A stretch of 64,000 bases of DNA, taken from assembly GCF_004214895.1 (NCBI RefSeq), contig NZ_CP035952.1, positions 1,243,501-1,307,500 on the forward strand, read 5' to 3'. The position numbers and the translations under genes were made by a program. The notes under the pieces are model-generated. The model was not told where the DNA came from. It was given only the letters and a program-made list of their open reading frames with translations, and searched no databases. Below are positions 10,306-19,714 of the stretch, piece after piece; within the stretch, counting starts at the first letter, position 1; each line of letters begins with the position of its first letter. This DNA comes from Pseudomonas tructae. GTDB lineage: Bacteria; Pseudomonadota; Gammaproteobacteria; Pseudomonadales; Pseudomonadaceae.

Positions 10306-11123
10306 GTTTTCTGGTGTTGTTGCTGGTGCTGTGGTTCGAGAAGTTTTCCGCCTTGCGCCAGCGTTTGCAACGCGACGGCTTTTTCGTCACCGAGCTTGTG
10401 CGCCTGGAGCGTGATGGCAGGCGGCACCCGTGGTGGGTACTGACCATCCTGGTGTTGTTGCCGGTGGCCGTGCTGGCCTTGCTGCTGCACGTGCTGGAGC
10501 CGGTGGCCTATGGCTTGCTCGCCCTGCCGGTGCACTTGCTGGTGCTGATCTACAGCCTTGGCCGTGGCGACATCAAGGGCGCGCAAGGGCCGTTTCGCGA
10601 TGCTTGGCGGCGCGGCGACGAGCAAGCGGCAGTGCATGTGGCCGAACGCGACCTGCGCTTGAGCGCCGACAATGCCCAGGCCTTGCTGGAGCGGGTGCAG
10701 GCCAACCTGTTGTGGCAGGCATACCAGAGCTTTTTTGCCGTGATCTTCTGGTACTTCCTGCTCGGCCCGGCCGCAGCCCTGGCCTATCGGTTGCTGGCGC
10801 TGACGGCCGAGCATGCACGCACACCGGTGCTGCGTGACCATGCCCTGCAACTGCGTCATGCCTTTGACTGGGCACCGGTGCGGTTGCTGGGTGCCAGTTT
10901 TGCCCTGGTCGGCAATTTCGTTGCAGTCAGCCGGGTGATGCTGCACGAGTTGCTGAACTGGCACATCAGTGCTGCCGGCCTGATCGAAGCCGTCGGGCGC
11001 GTCGCCGGGGATCTGCCGGCAGGCAGCGAAGGCCTGCTCAGCCTGGATAACCTATGGGAGTTGCTGCTGCGCTCGGCAGTGCTCTGGTACGCCTGTTTCG
11101 CCCTCTGGACCGTGCTCGGTTGA
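10302..11123 (+). CDS. ampE: Regulatory signalling modulator protein AmpE
   Basis: 273 residues from ATG 10302. Hydrophobic helices occur near the N-terminus, at about 45-80, about 140-165 and at the C-terminus, as expected for the inner-membrane AmpE of the ampDE operon. Its biochemical role is still poorly defined; it has been proposed as a sensory partner in beta-lactamase induction. Ribosome site AAGGAGGATC lies within the end of ampD. Confidence 0.9.
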   Translation: MSFLVLLLVLWFEKFSALRQRLQRDGFFVTELVRLERDGRRHPWWVLTILVLLPVAVLALLLHVLEPVAYGLLALPVHLLVLIYSLGRGDIKGAQGPFRDAWRRGDEQAAVHVAERDLRLSADNAQALLERVQANLLWQAYQSFFAVIFWYFLLGPAAALAYRLLALTAEHARTPVLRDHALQLRHAFDWAPVRLLGASFALVGNFVAVSRVMLHELLNWHISAAGLIEAVGRVAGDLPAGSEGLLSLDNLWELLLRSAVLWYACFALWTVLG

Positions 11124-11131
11124 AGCCTTGG

Positions 11132-11156
11132 GCGGAGCGGCCACTGGTCGCTCCGC
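11132..11156 (+). terminator. Hairpin downstream of ampE
   Basis: GCGGAGCG ... CGCTCCGC with extra pairs toward a 3-base loop gives an 11-base stem (one G-U), 8 bases past the ampE stop. There is no T-run, so termination strength is uncertain. Confidence 0.5.
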
Positions 11157-11168
11157 TGCCGGTTAACC

Positions 11169-11195
11169 TTAAGTTACAAACCCCCGATCCGATAT
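11169..11195 (+). promoter_or_regulatory. Candidate FliA (sigma-28) promoter for the chemoreceptor gene
   Basis: TTAAGTTA, exactly 11 bases, then TCCGATAT, compared with TAAAGTTT-N11-GCCGATAA. Six of eight bases match in each half and the spacing is right. It lies 130 bases upstream of a chemotaxis receptor gene. Confidence 0.5.
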
Positions 11196-11324
11196 GCGCT
11201 ATACAAGTGTTGCTGAATTCATTCGGTGGCCTTGTGCCATTGTGGGCCGCCGCATCGCCGCTTCCACGGGGGGTGGTGCAAAGGCAGGAAGCGTAAAAAC
11301 AATAAGAATCGGAGGGCACCACCT

Positions 11325-13355
11325 GTGAAGAGCCTGTTGTATCCGGCCGTCGCGCTGATGAACCGACTGAGCTTCGGCATGAAGTTCAGCTTGATCAGTA
11401 TTCTGTTTTTCCTGCCCATGCTGGTGACCAACTACTACCTGGTCCGCGACTCCTATGCGCAGTTCCATGCCACCCGCAGCGAGCTGCAGAGCCTGGAACT
11501 GCTGGGCAACAGCCTGGCCTTGCGCGGCGACGTGGAAACCCTGGGCAACCTGGTGCAGATCAACGCCGTGCTTGGCCAGTCGGGCAAGGCCGAAGATGTC
11601 GAGGCGCAGATCGCCAGCATCGAGCAACAGGTGCAGAGCCGCTTGTCCGGCTTGACCTTGATGGTCGCCGATGAGGCCCAGGCCAAAGCCTTCGACGACA
11701 AGCGCAGCGAAATGCTCGACACCCTCAGGAGCGCTCAGGGTGAGTCGTCGTTGTCCAGCAAAGTGGCGTTGCTGGACAAACTGCTGGGTCAGGCCCAGGT
11801 GTTGAGCAAGGTCATCGCCAGCCAGGCCGGGCTCAGTCAGGACAGTGACTCGGCAATCCGCCAGCTCAGCGAGCTGATGACCACCATTACTCCGCAAGTG
11901 ACCCAGATTCTTGGCGAAGGGCGGGCCATCGGTGCCTATTCACTGGGCCAGGGTTTCGTCAACTCGGCTTCCAGCGCGCGCTTTGACGATTTGTTGCTGA
12001 AGCTGGAAAAGCTCGGCGCCGACTACGCCATCCGCCTGGAGGATGCGCTGGCCACCGAGCCTGGGGCGCAGGTGCGTCTGGGCAGCCTGGCCAGCAGTAG
12101 CCAGGCATCGCTCAAGCAGGCCAGCGAGCTGATCGAAGAGCAAGTTGTGGTGGCCGAGACCCTCAACGCGCCTTGGCCTGCGTTCTACAAGCAGCTCAGT
12201 GACCTGATGGCGCAAACCTATAAGCTCAACAGCGGCATTGGTGAGTTTCTCGGCCAGCAGTTGGAGCAGCGTCTGGCCGAGCACCGCTTGCACATGATCC
12301 TGCTGGTATCGGCGCTGGCGGCGGTGTTCCTGCTGATTGTGTACCTGTACAGCGGCTTCTACGCCTCGACCCGCAACACGCTGAAAAGCCTGGGTGCGGT
12401 GATGGACAAGGTTGCCGCCGGCGACATGACGGTCAACTTCCAGGCCAGCAGCCGCGATGAACTGGGCGAGTTGGGCCAGGTGTTCAACGGCACCGTGCGG
12501 CGCATCCACGACCTGATCGAGCAAGTTGGCCATACCGTCGCCGAGGTCGAGCGCCAGGCCGAGCAGGTACACGCGGTGTCGGCCCGTAGCAACCAGGCGG
12601 TCAGCGGCCAGCGCGGGCAGATCGAACAGGTCGCCACGGCGATGAACCAGATGTCGGCCACCGCCCAGGAGGTGGCACGCAGCGCCGCAGCGGCGGTCAG
12701 CAGCGCCCATGGCGTCAATCAGGAAACCGTCAGCGGGCGTGGCCTGGTGCAAACCCAGCAAGGCAACATCGCCCGCCTGGCCGGCGAGATCGATCAGTCG
12801 GTGGCGGTGATCAACCAGTTGGCCAGTGACAGCCAGGCCATCAGCCGGGTGCTGGAGGTGATCAAGAGTATCGCCGAGCAGACCAACCTGCTGGCCCTCA
12901 ATGCGGCAATCGAGGCCGCCCGGGCGGGTGAGCAGGGCCGTGGCTTTGCCGTGGTTGCCGATGAGGTGCGGACCCTGGCCAAACGGACCCAGCAGTCCAC
13001 CGAAGAAATCGCGCAGATGATTTTGCGTCTGCAGGGCGGGGTTGGCGCGGCCGTCAAGGCCATGGACAGCAGTCATCAGATGGCCGCAGGCACGGTCGGC
13101 GAGTCGCAGCAGGTGCAGCAGGCGCTGGAGAATATCCTCGGCGCCATCGGCAGCATCGTCGACCAGAACCAGCAGATCGCCGCGGCAGTGGAGCAGCAGA
13201 CGGCAGTGGCCCACGACATTGACCAGAACATCGTCCAGATCAACCGGGCGGCGGAGAACACCACCCAGGGCGCGCACCAGACCGAGGACGCCAGCCGCCA
13301 GCTGTCGACCCAGGTGCTGGAGCTCAAGCGCCTGATCGGTGCATTCCGGGTCTGA
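11325..13355 (+). CDS. Transmembrane methyl-accepting chemotaxis protein
   Basis: 676 residues. The start is taken as GTG 11325 because GGAGGG lies 8 bases upstream; the frame is open further up but lacks a ribosome site. TM1 is at about residues 20-38, a large helical periplasmic sensor domain follows to about 320, TM2 is at about 324-346, then a HAMP domain and the cytoplasmic signalling hairpin with [21 protein letters not shown]. The ligand is unknown. It follows ampE as PA4520 does in P. aeruginosa (from memory). Confidence 0.9.
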   Translation: MKSLLYPAVALMNRLSFGMKFSLISILFFLPMLVTNYYLVRDSYAQFHATRSELQSLELLGNSLALRGDVETLGNLVQINAVLGQSGKAEDVEAQIASIEQQVQSRLSGLTLMVADEAQAKAFDDKRSEMLDTLRSAQGESSLSSKVALLDKLLGQAQVLSKVIASQAGLSQDSDSAIRQLSELMTTITPQVTQILGEGRAIGAYSLGQGFVNSASSARFDDLLLKLEKLGADYAIRLEDALATEPGAQVRLGSLASSSQASLKQASELIEEQVVVAETLNAPWPAFYKQLSDLMAQTYKLNSGIGEFLGQQLEQRLAEHRLHMILLVSALAAVFLLIVYLYSGFYASTRNTLKSLGAVMDKVAAGDMTVNFQASSRDELGELGQVFNGTVRRIHDLIEQVGHTVAEVERQAEQVHAVSARSNQAVSGQRGQIEQVATAMNQMSATAQEVARSAAAAVSSAHGVNQETVSGRGLVQTQQGNIARLAGEIDQSVAVINQLASDSQAISRVLEVIKSIAEQTNLLALNAAIEAARAGEQGRGFAVVADEVRTLAKRTQQSTEEIAQMILRLQGGVGAAVKAMDSSHQMAAGTVGESQQVQQALENILGAIGSIVDQNQQIAAAVEQQTAVAHDIDQNIVQINRAAENTTQGAHQTEDASRQLSTQVLELKRLIGAFRV

Positions 13356-13526
13356 GATCAGCGGTTGCTGAAGTTTTCCGCGCTGTGACAAAGTAGCGCC
13401 CTGAAGGATTCCAGGGGGCCGGATGTGTCGGCAACGCTGCGGGGGTAGTCTCACCCTCACAGCAAGCGGAACCTCGAGTCCAAACGATTCGGCTCCCTCA
13501 GCACATTCACTGACGAGGTACAGACA

Positions 13527-14741
13527 TTGGCCATCATCCATCCCAAAGTCCGCGGTTTTATCTGCACCACTACGCACCCGACCGGTTGCGAGCTGAACGT
13601 ACGTGATCAGATCGAAGCCACCCGCAAACTGGGCGTGCGCGAGGATGGTCCGAAAAAGGTCCTGGTGATCGGTGCTTCCAGCGGCTACGGCCTGGCAGCG
13701 CGCATCACCGCCGCGTTCGGTTTCAAGGCCGATACCCTGGGCGTGTTTTTCGAAAAGCCGGGCACCGAAACCAAGGCCGGTACTGCGGGCTGGTACAACT
13801 CGGCTGCTTTCGACAAGTTCGCCAAGGCCGAAGGCCTGTACAGCAAATCGATCAACGGCGACGCCTTCTCTGACGAAGCGCGGGCCAAGGTCATCGAGCT
13901 GATCAAGAACGAAATGGGCGGCCAGGTTGACCTGGTGATCTACTCGCTGGCCTCGCCGGTACGCAAGCTGCCTGCTTCTGCTGGCGAGCGCGCTGGCGAA
14001 GTGGTGCGCTCGGCGCTCAAGCCGATCGGCCAGCCATACAAGTCGACCGCTATCGACACCAACAAGGACGCCATCATCGAGGCGTCGATCGAGCCTGCCA
14101 GCGAGCAGGAAATTGCCGACACCGTCACTGTCATGGGTGGCCAGGATTGGGAATTGTGGATCGACGCCCTGAACGCCGCCGGTGTTCTGGCGCCACACGC
14201 GCGCACCGTGGCCTTCAGCTACATCGGCACCGAGATCACCTGGCCGATCTACTGGCACGGCGCCCTTGGCAAGGCCAAGCAGGATCTGGACGAGACTGCC
14301 CAGCGCCTGAGCAACAAAGTCGGAGGCAGCGCCAACGTGGCTGTGCTCAAGTCAGTGGTCACCCAGGCCAGCTCGGCCATTCCGGTGATGCCGCTGTACC
14401 TGTCGATGGTCTTCAAGATCATGCAGGAGAAAGGCGTTCACGAAGGTACCCAGGACCAACTGGACCGCATGTTCCGTGACCGCATGTACCGTGCTGACGG
14501 TGCCTCGGCACAGCTGGATGAGAAAGGCCGCCTGCGTCTGGATGACTGGGAGCTGCGTGACGACGTACAGGATGCCTGCAAGGCCCTGTGGCCGCAGGTG
14601 ACCACCGAGAACCTGTTCGACATGACCGACTATGCCGGTTACAAGAAGCAGTTCCTCAACCTGTTCGGTTTCGAGCGTCATGATGTTGACTATGACGCCG
14701 ATGTCGCTACCGACGTACGGTTCGACTGCATCGAGCTGTAA
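13527..14741 (+). CDS. fabV: Enoyl-[acyl-carrier-protein] reductase FabV
   Basis: 404 residues starting with TTG at 13527, preceded by GACGAGG; no ATG sits near the conserved N-terminus ([19 protein letters not shown]). FabV catalyses the last, NADH-dependent step of fatty-acid elongation. It has the nucleotide-binding GASSGYG (49-55) and the FabV-type Y-x8-K pair (Y242, K251). FabV enzymes are known to be insensitive to triclosan, so this gene probably gives intrinsic resistance. It is transcribed alone between a chemoreceptor and a GNAT gene. Confidence 0.96.
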   Translation: MAIIHPKVRGFICTTTHPTGCELNVRDQIEATRKLGVREDGPKKVLVIGASSGYGLAARITAAFGFKADTLGVFFEKPGTETKAGTAGWYNSAAFDKFAKAEGLYSKSINGDAFSDEARAKVIELIKNEMGGQVDLVIYSLASPVRKLPASAGERAGEVVRSALKPIGQPYKSTAIDTNKDAIIEASIEPASEQEIADTVTVMGGQDWELWIDALNAAGVLAPHARTVAFSYIGTEITWPIYWHGALGKAKQDLDETAQRLSNKVGGSANVAVLKSVVTQASSAIPVMPLYLSMVFKIMQEKGVHEGTQDQLDRMFRDRMYRADGASAQLDEKGRLRLDDWELRDDVQDACKALWPQVTTENLFDMTDYAGYKKQFLNLFGFERHDVDYDADVATDVRFDCIEL

Positions 14742-14761
14742 GAAGCGCTAACTAAGTGCTT

Positions 14762-14794
14762 GTTGCCGCACCTGTTTTTAGCCGGGTGCGGCAA
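14762..14794 (+). terminator. Hairpin downstream of fabV
   Basis: An 11-base perfect inverted repeat (GTTGCCGCACC / GGTGCGGCAAC) with an 11-base T-rich loop begins 20 bases past the fabV stop and is followed by CGTTT. Confidence 0.6.
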
Positions 14795-14921
14795 CCGTTT
14801 CAGACTCGAAACACAATTTGAAACAAGTCCATAACTGGCCCTTTGCTACTCCCTCGCCGCGCTGTTCTATACCACTCTCTACATGCCCTATAAAACCGCC
14901 AAGGTTTCGACAGGAGGCACC

Positions 14922-15608
14922 ATGAGTGGAATACAAAAGCTACAAGAGCGGATCAGGCAAAAGGGACTGCACAAAGTCCTCAAAACCCTCTGTGAGCGTT
15001 ACATCTTCTTCCACTGGGAGTTGCTGTGGATGGAGCGCGACCTCATCAGCCCGGTGCCTGCGCATAACCTGCGTGACCATGCACCGGTACGCCTGGTGGA
15101 AATCACTGAAGAAAATGCCGACGCCTTTGCCCGCTACTTTGGCGACCGCGTGCATACCATGCGCGAGCTGGCCGCTGAAGGTCATACCGGGCACATGTAC
15201 CTGGACGAGCAGGGCGACGCCGTAGCCTTTATCTTCGCCAGCATGCGCGACTATCACGACCGTCATTATTACGGCTGCAACTTCCCGGTCAAACCCGGTG
15301 AGTTCTTTGAATTCGGCGGCGAGATGACCCCTGCCTTCTTTGGTACCCGCTTGTCGGTGGATGCTCAGGTCAACCTGTGGGAGGCCATGCGTGCCAAGGG
15401 CTGCCACAAGGTGGTGGACGTCTGTGAAACCCACAATATCCCGGCACTCAAGCTGCACCTGCGCATGGGCTATCACGAGCAGGGCCGGGTGATGCATGTG
15501 TACGGGTTGTTCGGGCGCTGGCGCCTGTTCCGCGAAACCCGCTACGATGGCTCGCGACTGAGCGGCTTGCGCAAGGTTCCTGCACCGCGGGTAGCGGCTT
15601 CGGCGTGA
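14922..15608 (+). CDS. GNAT-like N-acetyltransferase, substrate unknown
   Basis: 228 residues from ATG 14922, which follows a perfect AGGAGG; the upstream in-frame ATG at 14883 has none. Residues about 60-200 resemble an acyl-CoA N-acyltransferase fold, ending in a VCETHNIPALKLHLRMGY segment typical of GNAT motif B. The N-terminal 45 residues are basic and amphipathic. It is followed after 9 bases by an alpha/beta hydrolase and the two probably form an operon. Nothing identifies the acceptor. Confidence 0.7.
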   Translation: MSGIQKLQERIRQKGLHKVLKTLCERYIFFHWELLWMERDLISPVPAHNLRDHAPVRLVEITEENADAFARYFGDRVHTMRELAAEGHTGHMYLDEQGDAVAFIFASMRDYHDRHYYGCNFPVKPGEFFEFGGEMTPAFFGTRLSVDAQVNLWEAMRAKGCHKVVDVCETHNIPALKLHLRMGYHEQGRVMHVYGLFGRWRLFRETRYDGSRLSGLRKVPAPRVAASA

Positions 15609-15617
15609 CAGAGGTCG

Positions 15618-16562
15618 ATGAGCAGTCTTGAAGTGTTTGCGGTTTTGCCCGTCGCCAACAACAGCGTGCAGACCTTTCGTGAGACAACCGCCGACGGGTA
15701 CTCCCTCGGCGGTTTCTGTTGGCGCCACCAGGTGCCGGACACCACGCGCCCGCTGGTGATCATCAACGCCGCCACCTCGGTGCGTTGCAGCTATTACGCA
15801 CGCTTTGCCCAGTACCTGTTCGCCCATGGCTTTGAGGTCATCACCTATGACTATCGTGGCATCGGTGAGTCGCGTCCGGCCTCCATGCGTCACTTCAAGG
15901 CGTCCTGGACCGACTGGGGCGCGCTGGATTTCGAAGCCATGCTGCAACGCGCCCAGCGCGAGTTTCCCGGCCAGCCCATCGATGTGGTCGGCCACAGTTT
16001 TGGTGGATGCGCCGCTGGGCTGGCGCAGTCGGCCGGTCAGGTACGCCGGCTGGTGACGGTTGGTGCGCAGTTCGCCTACTGGCGTGATTACGCCGCCGAC
16101 AGTCGCTGGCAGCTGTTCGGCAAGTGGCATGTGCTGATGCCGCTGTTGACGCAGGTATTGGGTTACTTTCCCGGCAAGCGCCTGGGCTGGCTGGAGGATA
16201 CTCCGGCCGGGGTGGTGCGGGACTGGAGCACGCGCTCCTCAGGCTACGAGCAGCGCCCAAGTGGCAGGGCGCTGGGGGAACTGCCTTTCGCCCGGGTGCG
16301 GGCGAAGACCCTGGCCATCAGCCTGACCGACGATCCATTCGGCACGGTCGCTGCCATCGAGCGATTGCTGGCGTACTTTGCGGCCAGTGAGCGTAGTCAT
16401 CTGCGCATTGCCCCCGCTGATATCGACGAGGATCGGATCGGCCACTTCGCCTTCTTCCACAGCCGCTTTGAGGCTCGGCTCTGGTCAGTTGCCCTGCACT
16501 GGTTGCAGCACGGGCAACTGGCCGAAGGCACGCCAGGACGTTTGATCAGGCCAGGCGCTTGA
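15618..16562 (+). CDS. Alpha/beta hydrolase
   Basis: 314 residues. The nucleophile elbow GHSFGG (S127) and a preceding YDYRGIGES segment mark a serine alpha/beta hydrolase; the late acidic and histidine residues lie within LTDDPFG and DRIGHFAFF. There is no signal peptide, so it is probably cytoplasmic. Its substrate is unknown. It is transcribed with the upstream GNAT gene and overlaps the 3' end of the convergent hopJ-type gene by 17 bases. Confidence 0.85.
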   Translation: MSSLEVFAVLPVANNSVQTFRETTADGYSLGGFCWRHQVPDTTRPLVIINAATSVRCSYYARFAQYLFAHGFEVITYDYRGIGESRPASMRHFKASWTDWGALDFEAMLQRAQREFPGQPIDVVGHSFGGCAAGLAQSAGQVRRLVTVGAQFAYWRDYAADSRWQLFGKWHVLMPLLTQVLGYFPGKRLGWLEDTPAGVVRDWSTRSSGYEQRPSGRALGELPFARVRAKTLAISLTDDPFGTVAAIERLLAYFAASERSHLRIAPADIDEDRIGHFAFFHSRFEARLWSVALHWLQHGQLAEGTPGRLIRPGA

Positions 16563-16887
16563 GCGGCTGCGCGGTGAACTTGACCCCGGCCAGGCCATGG
16601 GCGATCAACGCGCGGATATTGCCGTGGTCGCTGCCTTGCGGGGTGGCCAGCACCGAGCGGTAGTGTTCGCCGAACGCCAGCAGTGCTTCTTCATCGTTCA
16701 GGCCTTCGAGCAGAACCAGGCCCAGGGTCTTGCACGAACCTTCGTTCTGCCCGGCTGCGTTTTCCACACCGCCGTTGTTGAAGGCTTGTGGTTGGTAGCT
16801 GTAGTTTGCACTGATGAAGGCCAGGGTGTCGGCGAAGGCGTGCTCGCCGGATTTCAGGCTGGCACGCAGGGTGTTCAGATCAGTCAT
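16546..16887 (-). CDS. HopJ type III effector family protein
   Basis: 113 residues from ATG 16887, with AAGGAAAG upstream. The sequence carries family features such as FNNGG and GQNEGSCKTLGL. Despite the name, HopJ proteins are common chromosomal proteins in bacteria without a secretion apparatus; nothing here indicates secretion. The start overlaps the stop of the DUF1244 gene by eight bases, so it is the last gene of a folM-DUF1244-hopJ operon. Confidence 0.85.
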   Translation of the reverse strand: MTDLNTLRASLKSGEHAFADTLAFISANYSYQPQAFNNGGVENAAGQNEGSCKTLGLVLLEGLNDEEALLAFGEHYRSVLATPQGSDHGNIRALIAHGLAGVKFTAQPLKRLA

Positions 16888-17176
16888 TGGGCTTTCCTTT
16901 GGCGAACGCCGCTTGCTGTTCGGCGCTGGCTTCTTGCTGGTAAAGGGATTTCCATTCGGCGTAAGGCATGCCATAGACCGCTTCGCGGGCCTCATCCATG
17001 CTCAGCTCGATCTGCTTCTCGTCGGCGGCGGCCTTGTACCATTTGGACAGGCAGTTGCGGCAGAAGCCGGCGAGGTTCATCAGGTCGATGTTCTGCACAT
17101 CCTTGCGGCTGTCCAGGTGGGCAACCAGGCGGCGGAAGGCAGCGGCTTCGAGTTCAAGTTTCTGTTGATCGTTCAT
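16880..17176 (-). CDS. DUF1244 family protein
   Basis: 98 residues, recognisable by LMNLAGFCRNCLSKWY and YGMPYAEWK, the core of the DUF1244 family (small, helical, function unknown). Two cysteines at about 39 and 42 in a CRNC arrangement could bind metal, which is an inference. It sits 24 bases after folM and overlaps the next gene, so it belongs to the same transcript. Confidence 0.85.
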   Translation of the reverse strand: MNDQQKLELEAAAFRRLVAHLDSRKDVQNIDLMNLAGFCRNCLSKWYKAAADEKQIELSMDEAREAVYGMPYAEWKSLYQQEASAEQQAAFAKGKPND

Positions 17177-17200
17177 GGACGTTCTCGTGACAGCGGTAGG

Positions 17201-17899
17201 TCAGTCTACCGCGATGCGGTTTTTCAAGTGACGGCCACCGTTGATGACCAGGTTGCTGCCGGTGCTGTACTGGCTGTCGAGTAAAAAGCGTACGGCATCG
17301 ATCAATGGCTGGGCGCCGGGTTCGAACTCCAGCAGGGCTTTTTTCAGGGTTTGCTGGCGGTAGGCCTCGTCGCTGTTTTCCTTGAGGATCAACAAGCCCG
17401 GCAAGATCGCGTTGACGCGAATATTCGGTGCGTACTTGGCGGCGAACGACAACACCATGTTCTGCAGGGCGGCCTTGGTGGCGGCGTAGCCGATATGGCT
17501 GCCGCTGCCACGCGAGGAGGTCTCGTCGCAGATATGAATGATGTCGGCCTTGTCCACTTTGCCCAGTTGCGTGCCCAGGGCCAGGTTCAGGTGGTAGGGC
17601 GCCTCGACGTGCAGCTTGAACATGGTGTTGAGGTTGGCCAGGTCATCATCGAGCCACAATGAGGCGTTGTGCACGATGGCGCGTAAACCGTCGTAGTTGC
17701 CTTGCAGATGCTCGATCAGGGCCAGGCGCTGTTCTTCCTGGCACAGGTCGGCCTGGAACTGGTGGATGTTCGGGTGCGCAGCCTCAGGGCTGATGCTGCG
17801 GCTGGCGCTGACCACGGTATGGCCGGCCTGCGCCAGGTTCAGGGCCAGCGCGAGCCCGACTCGCTGGCTGGCTCCGGTGACAAGAATTGGGCTATTCAT
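17201..17899 (-). CDS. folM: Dihydromonapterin reductase FolM (SDR family)
   Basis: 232 residues. A short-chain dehydrogenase with cofactor motif TGASQRVG (8-15), HNAS in place of NNAG, and the catalytic pair Y138xxxK142 (GYAATK). The SQR variation after TGA is characteristic of FolM-type pterin reductases, which make tetrahydromonapterin (the cofactor of Pseudomonas phenylalanine hydroxylase) and can reduce dihydrofolate. A folE gene, often next to it in pseudomonads, is not present here. Confidence 0.88.
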   Translation of the reverse strand: MNSPILVTGASQRVGLALALNLAQAGHTVVSASRSISPEAAHPNIHQFQADLCQEEQRLALIEHLQGNYDGLRAIVHNASLWLDDDLANLNTMFKLHVEAPYHLNLALGTQLGKVDKADIIHICDETSSRGSGSHIGYAATKAALQNMVLSFAAKYAPNIRVNAILPGLLILKENSDEAYRQQTLKKALLEFEPGAQPLIDAVRFLLDSQYSTGSNLVINGGRHLKNRIAVD

Positions 17900-17955
17900 G
17901 GTGGGGGGCGGTCAACTTTTATCGGTTCGCGTGGATACCCCCCAGCATACCCGAA

Positions 17956-18525
17956 CTAGGCGGGATTGCGCGCGCCCTGCGGCCCCGGACGGGCAGCTCT
18001 GGCGTTCAGCCAATTGGCCAGCAGGCGGGTCGACAGTGGAATGAACAGGTACACCATCAACGGTGTCAGGCCCAGGGTACTGAGCAGGATACGCGGTACC
18101 AGATCGAGTGGGCCCAGCCAGTGGCCGAACAGCAGGTTGAACAGCAGCGAAACCGGAAAGAACGCCAGCCAGATGGCGACCGCCTGCTTCCAGCGCGGTG
18201 GGCGTTGCACCGGGTTGTTGCCGAACCAGCCTTCCAGGCCACTGACCCGCTGTTCCAATGGCTCGGCAAACAGGCCGTTGCCGCGCCCCAGCCAGGCCTT
18301 GCGCGAGGCCGAGTGTTCCCAGGCGTGCAGGGTCTGTTCATTGGTGAAGCGAAAGATAATCTGGAACTCGTCGCCTTGTGGGGGCGGGGCGAGTACACCT
18401 GAACCCAGGTAGCCAGGAAAGTCGGTGGCCAGCTGTTCGCCTTCGTGCAGCCAGGCCATAAGGTCCTGGTAGCGGCCCTCGGCAACGCGGCGGGTAACCA
18501 TCAAGGTTACGGGTGGGGTAGACAT
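17956..18525 (-). CDS. Antibiotic biosynthesis monooxygenase (ABM) domain membrane protein
   Basis: 189 residues from ATG 18525, preceded by AGGAGAT. Residues 1-100 form an ABM ferredoxin-like domain (TLMVTRRVAEGRYQDL, then FPGYLGSGV and FQIIFRF), and the C-terminal half holds two hydrophobic helices (about 118-140 and 150-170). ABM plus two transmembrane helices is a recurrent but uncharacterised architecture; the catalytic claim in the family name should not be taken literally. It lies 56 bases upstream of folM on the same strand. Confidence 0.8.
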   Translation of the reverse strand: MSTPPVTLMVTRRVAEGRYQDLMAWLHEGEQLATDFPGYLGSGVLAPPPQGDEFQIIFRFTNEQTLHAWEHSASRKAWLGRGNGLFAEPLEQRVSGLEGWFGNNPVQRPPRWKQAVAIWLAFFPVSLLFNLLFGHWLGPLDLVPRILLSTLGLTPLMVYLFIPLSTRLLANWLNARAARPGPQGARNPA

Positions 18526-18601
18526 GGTGTATCTCCTGGCAACTGGGCGTGGCGGATAGGCCTGCCGCTTGAACGCCACCCGGGGTGGTGGGTGGCATTC
18601 G

Positions 18602-18628
18602 CTTCTTTGCAAGAATCGATGCAAGAAG
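18602..18628. promoter_or_regulatory. Imperfect palindrome in the litR-like/ABM divergent promoter region
   Basis: CTTCTTTGCA and TGCAAGAAG face each other around AGAATCGA, with a perfect inner TTGCA-N8-TGCAA. It lies in the 238-base divergent region between the ABM gene and the MerR-type regulator, where an operator is expected. The bound factor is unknown. Confidence 0.35.
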
Positions 18629-18763
18629 CGGGCGCGGATTATTCCTTAAATAAGCTGACCCGTCAGTGCTGGTGATCGCCGACCTGATAGAAATGCCAAT
18701 GGTCGCGTTGAGCACGGCCGGAGTAGAATAGGTGCAGGCCCATAAACTCGCGGTTTCCCGGCA

Positions 18764-19714
18764 ATGATCGAACCAGACCAGCCGTCAATGAGTACGCGTG
18801 CACTCGACCACGAAGAACTGTTCCCGATCCGCGAAGTGTCCCGACTTACTGGCATCAACCCGGTCACCCTGCGTGCCTGGGAGCGCCGTTATGGGCTGAT
18901 TCAGCCTACGCGCACCGAAAGTGGACACCGTTTGTACTCACAAGCCGATATCGACGAGGTGCGTAGCATCCTCGGCTGGATCGAGCGGGGTGTGGCGGTG
19001 AGTAAGGTCGGGCGTATCCTGGCCAAGAGCCAGAACAGCAAAGAGCAGAACCTGCCGCCGCGCAGCGACGAATCCCAGGCGGATTTCAAGCAATGGCAGG
19101 TGCAGTTGCGCCAGGCCGTGCGCGGGTTCGACGAGCAGCGCTTGGAGCAGGTCTACGGTCAGGTGTTCAGCAGTTATCCACAGCTGGTGGTGTTCCAGGA
19201 TATTTTCATGCCGGTTTGGCAGGACCTGCGCTGCACCCATGATGCTTTCGGCCAGGCCAGTGAATGGTTGTTTCTCGACAGCTTTGTGCGTGGGCGGGTG
19301 TTGCAGCGTTTGCAGCTGGCGCGCGAACAACAGGAGCTGCGCGTTGTGCTGGCGGCCATTCCCGGTCAGTGCCACGAGCTGGAACTGTTGGTGGCGGCGC
19401 TGTTGCTCGGCACCAGCGAGATCGCCATCAGCGTGCTCGGCCTGGGCCAGCCGCTGGAAGAACTGAGTCTGGTCTGCGAGCGCATGATGCCCCAGGCCCT
19501 GGTGCTGTTTTCCAACCATCCGCCGGCCAGCGACTTGCCCAAGCGCCTGGCGCGCCTGGCGTTGAGCCTGGAGTGCCCGTTGTTGCTGGCGGGGGAGGCG
19601 GCGGATCTGGCTCAAGACAGTCTGATCGGTTCGCAGGTAGCGTGCCTGGGCAGCGAGGGGCGGTTGATGCGCCGGCGACTGCAGCAGTACCTGGACGGTC
19701 ACCTGGATTCTTGA
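18764..19714 (+). CDS. MerR-family regulator, class II LitR/CarH-like (PplR-type)
   Basis: 316 residues. The N-terminal MerR helix-turn-helix reads FPIREVSRLTGINPVTLRAW then RRYGLIQPTR (20-50). The C-terminal 200 residues resemble the helical plus B12-binding fold of LitR/CarH light regulators but lack intact cobalamin ligands: the usual DxHxxG is QCHELE here (202-207). This fits class II LitR proteins such as PplR1-3 of P. putida KT2440, which were reported to need a separate short-LOV photoreceptor; one is encoded 0.7 kb downstream. ATG 18788 is an alternative start; neither has a strong ribosome site. Its stop overlaps the convergent PilZ-like gene by 16 bases. Confidence 0.8.
   Translation: MIEPDQPSMSTRALDHEELFPIREVSRLTGINPVTLRAWERRYGLIQPTRTESGHRLYSQADIDEVRSILGWIERGVAVSKVGRILAKSQNSKEQNLPPRSDESQADFKQWQVQLRQAVRGFDEQRLEQVYGQVFSSYPQLVVFQDIFMPVWQDLRCTHDAFGQASEWLFLDSFVRGRVLQRLQLAREQQELRVVLAAIPGQCHELELLVAALLLGTSEIAISVLGLGQPLEELSLVCERMMPQALVLFSNHPPASDLPKRLARLALSLECPLLLAGEAADLAQDSLIGSQVACLGSEGRLMRRRLQQYLDGHLDS

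Noticed and set aside
11940..14258. 772-residue minus-strand frame opposite the chemoreceptor and fabV
   Set aside because: Spans two well-supported plus-strand genes; low-complexity composition typical of antisense frames.
16546..16887. HopJ as evidence for type III secretion
   Set aside because: HopJ homologues are widespread housekeeping-like proteins and no secretion gene or hrp box is visible here.
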